Origin: Marisediminitalea lipolytica
Lineage (GTDB): Bacteria > Pseudomonadota > Gammaproteobacteria > Enterobacterales > Alteromonadaceae
Assembly: GCF_001758465.1 (NCBI RefSeq)
Contig: NZ_MJIC01000013.1
Span: 94,396-156,870, forward strand
Reading direction: 5' to 3'
Length of the DNA stretch: 62,475 nt
Numbering within the stretch: the first letter of the stretch is position 1; the number at the start of each line of letters is the position of its first letter. The position numbers and the translations under genes are program-made. This document shows, in pieces, positions 58,279-62,475 of the stretch. A model generated the notes under the pieces. The model had not been told where the DNA came from. It did no database searches and worked only from the letters and a program-made list of their open reading frames with translations.

Positions 58279-59120
58279 CAGGCAACGCCCTGCTGTTTAG
58301 TGTTAGCCTGCTGTTGCAAATGCTTAATGCGTTCTACTTCTTTTAGCAAGTCCGCCAATGGCGGAATATTGAAGTCACGTTCTAACAGGGTGGGGAAAAC
58401 ACCATGCACCTGATAAGCATGCGCCAGAAGATCCCAGACCGGCTCGATTACATCGCTGCCGTGGGTATCTACCCGCAGATCTTCGGCTTCTTCATAATGA
58501 CCGGCAATATGCCCATAAACAATTCGGTCTGAAACTAACCCATTGATAAAGTGATAAGGATCGTATTTATGGTTAATGGAGTTTACATAAACATTGTTAA
58601 CATCCAACAGCATTTTACAATCGGATTCACTTAATACCGCATTGGTAAACTCTAATTCTGTGAGCTGCTGATGAGGCGCAATGTAATAGGAAACATTTTC
58701 CAGTACCAATGGCCTTTCCAGAATGTCCTGAACAGTCTTTACGCGTTGGGCAATATGGGCAACAGCTTCCTCAGTAAACGGCAGTGGCATTAGATCATAC
58801 AAATGCCCATTAGCAGAACAATAACTTAAGTGTTCGCTGTACAGCGCAATATTGTAAGAATCCAGGAAGTGTTTAAGCTCGTGCAGAAAGCGGTAATCCA
58901 GCGGATCAGGACTACCGATAGACAAGGACAAACCATGAGTAGTAAACGTGGCCTGATTAACACAGCGGCTAAAGTCTTGCCGAAACTTTCCCCCTAGCGG
59001 GATCCAGTTTTCCGGCGCGACTTCCCAAAAATCAACTCCGGCAGGTAAATCGGGAAGTAACTCGTCCATCATTTCCCGACGTAATCCTAAGCCTGCGCCC
59101 TTCAGGTTAAAGGCCATCAT
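58278..59120 (-). CDS. bufB: DUF692 multinuclear non-haem iron oxidative enzyme (MNIO)
   Basis: This 280-aa TIM-barrel enzyme belongs to the MbnB/BufB/HvfB family, which uses two or three irons and oxygen to modify cysteines of precursor peptides. Likely metal ligands are visible in SEHLSY, LENVSYY, LLDVNNVYVN, YGHIAGH, VDTHGSDV and LLERDFN. It lies 20 bp after the EGKCG-repeat precursor and overlaps bufC by one base, the standard precursor-enzyme-partner order. The reaction on this precursor (thiooxazole or oxazolone/thioamide) is inferred from the family. Confidence 0.93.
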   Translation of the reverse strand: MMAFNLKGAGLGLRREMMDELLPDLPAGVDFWEVAPENWIPLGGKFRQDFSRCVNQATFTTHGLSLSIGSPDPLDYRFLHELKHFLDSYNIALYSEHLSYCSANGHLYDLMPLPFTEEAVAHIAQRVKTVQDILERPLVLENVSYYIAPHQQLTELEFTNAVLSESDCKMLLDVNNVYVNSINHKYDPYHFINGLVSDRIVYGHIAGHYEEAEDLRVDTHGSDVIEPVWDLLAHAYQVHGVFPTLLERDFNIPPLADLLKEVERIKHLQQQANTKQQGVA

Positions 59121-59140
59121 CTACTCCTGTTAACGCTATA

Positions 59141-59680
59141 TCAGGCACGGCTACCGCATTTACCTTCGCCACATTTGCCTTCTTTTTTGGCTTTTTTCTG
59201 AGCGCCGCATTTGCCTTCGCCACACTTGCCTTCCATTTTAGCTTTTTTCTGAGCGCCGCATTTACCTTCGCCACACTTGCCTTCTTTGTGGGCTTTCATG
59301 CTTTCACCACATTTACCCTCGCCGCACTTCCCTTCTTTAGCAGCTTTCATGCTTTCACCACATTTACCTTCGCCGCATTTCCCTTCTTTAGCGGCTTTCA
59401 TGCTTTCACCGCATTTGCCTTCACCACACTTACCTTCCTTGCTGGCCTTCATGCCTTCGCCGCATTTCCCCTCGCCACATTTGCCCTCTTTTTTGGCTTT
59501 CATGCCTTCGCCGCATTTACCTTCACCGCACTTTCCTTCCGGGGCAAATTGCATATAGCCTGATTCCAGTTGTTGCGCACCAAATGGATTAGCCGTGTCG
59601 GCCATAGCCATGGTAGACATTGAGGTGAGAACGACTGCGCCAAGCGCGCTTGCAATACAGTTTTTGTTTACTTGTTTCAT
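59141..59680 (-). CDS. bufA: Bufferin/HvfA-type copper-binding RiPP precursor with 16 EGKCG motifs
   Basis: This 179-aa secreted precursor has a signal peptide (cleavage probably after A27 in AMA-DT) and a short linker with NPFGAQQLESGYM (31-43), a pattern I associate with such precursors. Eight 17-residue repeats follow, from 48 to 176. Each begins EGKCGEGKCG and ends in a lysine-rich spacer (EGMKAKK, ESMKAAK, AQKKAKK types). That gives 16 EGKCG motifs and 16 core cysteines, plus one cysteine in the signal peptide. In this class the cysteines are modified by the DUF692 enzyme and sequester copper in the periplasm. AGGAAA precedes the ATG. Confidence 0.93.
   Translation of the reverse strand: MKQVNKNCIASALGAVVLTSMSTMAMADTANPFGAQQLESGYMQFAPEGKCGEGKCGEGMKAKKEGKCGEGKCGEGMKASKEGKCGEGKCGESMKAAKEGKCGEGKCGESMKAAKEGKCGEGKCGESMKAHKEGKCGEGKCGAQKKAKMEGKCGEGKCGAQKKAKKEGKCGEGKCGSRA
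59153..59539 (-). repeat. 51-bp coding tandem repeats in the bufferin gene
   Basis: Seven full 51-bp units and one partial 30-bp unit encode the EGKCGEGKCG blocks. Synonymous positions differ between units (for example GAAGGCAAATGTGGC against GAAGGTAAGTGTGGC), so the protein repeat is kept by selection rather than by very recent duplication alone. Antisense ORFs here are artefacts of this repeat. Confidence 0.85.
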
Positions 59681-59733
59681 TGTCTTTTCCTATCGGGTCA
59701 ATTAATTGTTATTACTTTGTCTTTAGACCGGCA

Positions 59734-59761
59734 CTAATAAAATTCTATTTCAGTTTTTCAA
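59734..59761 (-). promoter_or_regulatory. Possible promoter of the bufferin operon
   Basis: On the minus strand TTGAAA (59761-59756), 16 bases and TATTAG (59739-59734) make a sigma70-like promoter about 55 bp before the bufA ATG. The -35 box overlaps the T-run of the chemoreceptor terminator. I saw no clear ECF-sigma or copper-regulator (CueR-like) site. Confidence 0.4.
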
Positions 59762-59795
59762 AAAAAAACCACCTATATAAGATAAGTGGTTTTTG
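59758..59795 (-). terminator. Rho-independent terminator after the chemoreceptor gene
   Basis: On the minus strand AAAAACCAC is followed by a 15-base loop region and GTGGTTTTT with nine T residues, just past the chemoreceptor stop. It isolates the bufferin operon from the gene upstream. Confidence 0.85.
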
Positions 59796-59808
59796 CTAAA
59801 TGTTAAAA

Positions 59809-61347
59809 CTAATCTGCTTTATACCCTATCCTAAATCCGCCCCAATGACGACTATTTACAAAAATGGGCACAGACAGGTCATGCATTACTTCACCGGTGT
59901 CTCGTTTATAGGTTTGTAACAAAAAGCTTTCCGTGTTGCTTCCACAACGAGACCCCGTGTAGTCATTAAAGATACGTTTGGTTCTGCTCTTAGCCAGGTC
60001 AGTTTCGTAATCGCCGGTCATAGGCTGGCTGAATTTTTTGTTATGAGTAGGGAAATAGCCGTTTACATCCACTGCACCAGCGTAAATGATAAAGTCGTTT
60101 TCCTGTAAAATAGGTTCCTGAACAACTGGTAATTCGGCGTCCGTAAATTTATCAAAGCCAGAGGTAAACTTTTGTGGGTTAGTATTGGCCACAGGCTGGT
60201 AATTAAAATCAAACAACGCCTGTTGCGTGATTTTACCTTGCTCAATTGCCCGCTCAAACATACGACCAATTTTATCAGCCGCGTCCTGTGCGATTTTTTG
60301 TACTCGGGCATTACGGTTTTGCAAATCAAAAACATCTAACTGGCGGAAGATATCTTCGGTTTGATGACTAAGACCCAACACTTTGTCAGACACTTCACCC
60401 AGCTCGACTTCAAGATGGCGGGTGTTTTCATGTAACTGCATAGCATTACTGCTAATACCGCGGTTTGCTTCACCATGTTGATCGACGGTCTCTTTCACTA
60501 GTGTCATGGAAGACGCAGCGGCAGTAGAAGCTTCACTGGCGAGCTTGATCAGATCAGACGACTCGGTGATCATTTTGGTCATATCATCACCAGCACTCGC
60601 CACTTTTTCTATTGCCCGAACGGATGCCTGACTACTCTGATTAATTTCACTTAACACTGCATCAATGCCTTGTGTAGCATCAGTGGTTTTCTTAGCCAGA
60701 TCTCGCACTTCGTCTGCCACAACGGCAAACCCTCTGCCTTGCTCGCCAGCTCTCGCGGCTTCAATAGCAGCATTCAGCGCCAGCATATTGGTCTGATCCG
60801 CTAACTGATTAATGGTTGTTGTAATACTGCCGATAGATTCGGCGCTAGTGCGCAGGTTAGCCAGCATCGATTTAGAATCGTTTATTTGCGTGATCAGAGT
60901 AGCTTGTTGCTCCAGCAGATTGTTCAACAACTGTCGGCTACGTTGCGTCATTTCATCTGAATTTTGGATTTTACCTTCTGCCATTTCGGCATGCTCGACT
61001 AATTGTTGATTACCCGATTCAATGTTTTCGATACGTTGGGCTATTTCTTTAATACTGTCGACCTGCTGGTTAAACATAGAGGTGAGTTTGTCGAGAAAAT
61101 GGGACACATTGGCACCACCGATGGCAATTCGACTGGCAGACTGACTTATTCTTTCGCCTCTTTGATAAAACTGATCGGAACCAGTTTCTGTGACTTGCTC
61201 TGCGGCAGTGTTATTCCCGGCAAGATAAGTAAATACGCAAGATAGCGCACCGATAACAAAACAAATACCTCCCCATGACAAGTTGAAAATACCAAGTACG
61301 ACACTAGCAACACAAATTAGAACCAGCTGACTTATTATTAATTTCAC
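59809..61347 (-). CDS. Methyl-accepting chemotaxis protein with C-terminal sensor region
   Basis: This 512-aa chemoreceptor has two N-terminal membrane helices (about 4-22 and 25-43) with almost no periplasmic loop, and no evident HAMP domain. A cytoplasmic signalling hairpin (about 60-340) has its tip [20 protein letters not shown] at 196-215. A C-terminal domain (about 375-512) with [29 protein letters not shown] and [16 protein letters not shown] is a sensory module seen in some other bacterial chemoreceptors. The ligand is unknown and is likely intracellular or membrane-derived. A terminator follows. Confidence 0.9.
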   Translation of the reverse strand: MKLIISQLVLICVASVVLGIFNLSWGGICFVIGALSCVFTYLAGNNTAAEQVTETGSDQFYQRGERISQSASRIAIGGANVSHFLDKLTSMFNQQVDSIKEIAQRIENIESGNQQLVEHAEMAEGKIQNSDEMTQRSRQLLNNLLEQQATLITQINDSKSMLANLRTSAESIGSITTTINQLADQTNMLALNAAIEAARAGEQGRGFAVVADEVRDLAKKTTDATQGIDAVLSEINQSSQASVRAIEKVASAGDDMTKMITESSDLIKLASEASTAAASSMTLVKETVDQHGEANRGISSNAMQLHENTRHLEVELGEVSDKVLGLSHQTEDIFRQLDVFDLQNRNARVQKIAQDAADKIGRMFERAIEQGKITQQALFDFNYQPVANTNPQKFTSGFDKFTDAELPVVQEPILQENDFIIYAGAVDVNGYFPTHNKKFSQPMTGDYETDLAKSRTKRIFNDYTGSRCGSNTESFLLQTYKRDTGEVMHDLSVPIFVNSRHWGGFRIGYKAD

Positions 61348-61540
61348 GGTGAACGACTTCTACTTTAAAGTGATAACAAACCTTTAACAACTATAGCTTA
61401 TGTTTTCGCAACTTACCGGAAATGTGCCCAAAAGTATTAAGCAAACAACCTTAACGTATAAACGGAGGAGAGAAAGTTAGTTTTTCTTTAGATAAGTCTA
61501 TGATTTAACTTTTCTTTGATTCTGGGCTGTAACCGTTTTT
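61348..61540. other. Chemoreceptor upstream region
   Basis: This stretch should contain the chemoreceptor promoter. I looked for a flagellar sigma28 pattern (TAAAGTTT then GCCGATAA) on the minus strand and found only partial matches, so no promoter is called. No ORF is convincing. Confidence 0.5.
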
Positions 61541-62036
61541 ACGTTTCTTAGTGCTGGGTATAGTGCTCTTTTGAACTCTACGGTTGCACCATGGGGATCC
61601 CCGATAAGCACTGCGTGCTTTCGGGGATGACGTTCTTTCTTTTCTTAGCGCTGGGTACAATGCCTTTTTTAACTCTACGGTTGCACGATGGAGATCCCCG
61701 ATAAGCACCATGTGCTTTCGGGGATGACGGTTCTTTTTCTTTTCTTAGTGCTGGGTATAGTGCGCTTTTTAACTCTACGGTTGCACGAGGGGGATCCCCG
61801 ATAAGCACCATGTGCTTTCGGGGATGACGTTCTTTCTTTTCTTAGCGCTGCGTACAATGCGCTTTTGAACTCTACGGTTGCACGAGGGGGATCCCCGATA
61901 AGCGCGGTGTGCTTTCGGGGATGACGTTCTTTATTTTATTAGCGCTGCGTACAGTGTGCATTTTAACTCTACGATTGTACGATGGGGATCCCCGATAAGC
62001 ACTGTGTGCTTTCGGGGATGACATTCTTTCTTTTAT
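61541..62036. repeat. Five tandem ~97-bp units with REP-like hairpin
   Basis: Five near-identical units follow each other with periods of 97, 100, 97 and 97 bp (CCCCGATA at 61599, 61696, 61796, 61893 and 61990). Each contains AACTCTACGGTTGCACGA, a GGGATCCCC palindrome and the hairpin CCCCGATAAGCAC...GTGCTTTCGGGG, followed by ATGAC and a CTTTCTTTT tract. The hairpin is REP/BIME-like. Units differ by scattered base changes and paired changes in the hairpin tip (ACTGCGT, ACCATGT, GCGGTGT, ACTGTGT). Short ORFs read across the units are artefacts. Confidence 0.88.
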
Positions 62037-62069
62037 TTAATTATTGTCTCACATGGGGGTGAAGAACGG

Positions 62070-62300
62070 TGCTTCGTAGAAGCATGTCGAATGCCGGTGG
62101 CATTCGGCAAGTGATGAACGCGAGCCATGGATGGCGAGCTGGACGCCCGCTACAGGGATGTATCACTAAAGGACGCTGTTCGCAGAGGGTTTATGGATAT
62201 GACCCTCGATGGTTAGGCTCTCATGGGAGTGGCACGCAGTGCCTTTCTAAGGTAAAGGGCTATCCTGATGTTGCTGATAGTAGGGACGACGTCGTATTCA
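62070..62300. repeat. Palindrome-rich repetitive element between REP array and rRNA operon
   Basis: A chain of short inverted repeats fills this stretch: TGCTTC/GAAGCA (62070-62084), CGAATGCC/GGCATTCG (62088-62106), GCCAT/ATGGC (62124-62135), GAGGGT/ACCCTC (62185-62207), GGCAC/GTGCC (62231-62243) and ACGACGTCGT (62286-62295). The phrase GGATGGCGAGCTGGACG with TACAGGGATGTA resembles an intergenic repeat I associate with Alteromonadales genomes. A 119-codon ORF across it runs into the 5S gene and is not real. Confidence 0.6.
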
Positions 62301-62311
62301 TCGCCAGATGC

Positions 62312-62345
62312 AAAAAAGGGCTACCCTTTCGGATAGCCCTTTTTC
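62312..62345 (-). terminator. Terminator of the rRNA operon
   Basis: AAAAAGGGCTA (62313-62323) pairs with TAGCCCTTTTT (62334-62344). On the minus strand the stem ends in six T residues, 13 bp after the 5S 3' end. Confidence 0.9.
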
Positions 62346-62357
62346 TTAGAATTGGGA

Positions 62358-62475
62358 GCCTGGCGGTGTTCTACTCTCACATGGGGAGACCCCACACTAC
62401 CATCGACGCTAACGTGTTTCACTTCTGAGTTCGGAATGGATTCAGGTGGGACCACGTCGCTATTGCCGCCAGGCA
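62358..62475 (-). rRNA. rrf: 5S ribosomal RNA
   Basis: The reverse strand from 62475 reads TGCCTGGCGGCAATAGCGAC and continues with CCGAACTCAGAAGTGAAAC and GGTAGTGTGGGGTCTCCCC, ending CGCCAGGC at 62358. It is 118 nt, closely similar to E. coli 5S rRNA, and begins at the last base of the window. It is presumably the last gene of an rRNA operon that continues to the right. Confidence 0.95.

Noticed and set aside
59277..59563. Two plus-strand ORFs rich in SPHLPS or FTTFTF repeats
   Set aside because: They are antisense shadows of the EGKCG repeat region. The minus-strand frame has a signal peptide, a ribosome-binding site and the matching enzyme genes.
61505..61857. Minus-strand ORFs of 60-77 codons with repeated AYRGSPSCNRRV
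   Set aside because: They are translations of the 97-bp DNA repeat, without ribosome-binding sites, and they change frame between units.
61541..62036. CRISPR array
   Set aside because: The whole 97-bp unit is repeated. There are no unique spacers of constant length and no cas genes nearby.
62069..62428. 119-codon plus-strand ORF
   Set aside because: It crosses the palindromic element and the rRNA terminator and ends inside the 5S gene in antisense.

Overview
The window comes from a gammaproteobacterium, most likely a marine member of the Alteromonadales (Alteromonadaceae-like). The evidence is gene content and gene order. The order alaW(GGC)-gltX-valU, the order apt-dnaX-ybaB-recR-htpG-adk, the bioA/bioBFCD divergent locus and the hisLGDCBHAFI operon are all laid out as in enteric and related gammaproteobacteria. 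The c-di-GMP, RND and chemoreceptor genes are typical of a free-living aquatic bacterium. No phage, transposase, integrase or CRISPR array was seen, so the window reads as core chromosome with a few accessory islands.

Layout. 1-2.7 kb: a partial tRNA-Glu, tRNA-Ala, gltX, two tRNA-Val genes and a tail of tandem repeats built from tRNA-Val 3' ends. 2.8-8.5 kb: a receiver-TPR response regulator, a multi-sensor diguanylate cyclase, a GNAT and moaA. 8.6-15.4 kb: an Atm1-type ABC exporter, two small genes, class II DAHP synthase, btuC/btuD-like B12 uptake genes with a low-molecular-weight phosphatase, and peptidase E. 15.4-20.5 kb: biotin synthesis with a probable BirA operator. 20.5-27.4 kb: small membrane and hypothetical genes, a two-gene GNAT-C39 / RLAN-ATP-grasp peptide-ligase cassette, a Ca/Na antiporter and asnS. 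27.4-40.2 kb: pqiABC, a membrane diguanylate cyclase, an RND pump with its adaptor, a GNAT, a CBS protein, an MMPL/RND protein and a very acidic small protein. 40.3-47.7 kb: the his operon behind a complete leader-peptide attenuator. 47.7-50.1 kb: a periplasmic binding protein, a D-threonine-aldolase-like enzyme and a MAPEG protein. 50.2-57.3 kb: adk, htpG, recR, ybaB, dnaX (with a programmed -1 frameshift site) and apt. 57.5-59.7 kb: a copper-buffering RiPP operon. 59.8-62.5 kb: a chemoreceptor, a tandem REP-like array, a palindrome-rich stretch and 5S rRNA.

The most notable system is the minus-strand operon at 57.5-59.7 kb. It holds a secreted precursor with 16 EGKCG motifs in eight 17-residue repeats, a DUF692/MNIO oxidative enzyme and its DUF2063 partner. 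This matches the recently described bufferin/HvfABC class, in which EGKCG cysteines are modified to bind copper; the core repeat is strikingly long and regular. Other points that stand out are the rtT-like repeats after tRNA-Val, the peptide-ligase cassette with a small convergent gene overlapping its end, the dnaX frameshift cassette, and the dense repeats between the chemoreceptor and the rRNA operon.

All functions are read from sequence motifs, family knowledge and context. No search or folding program was run.
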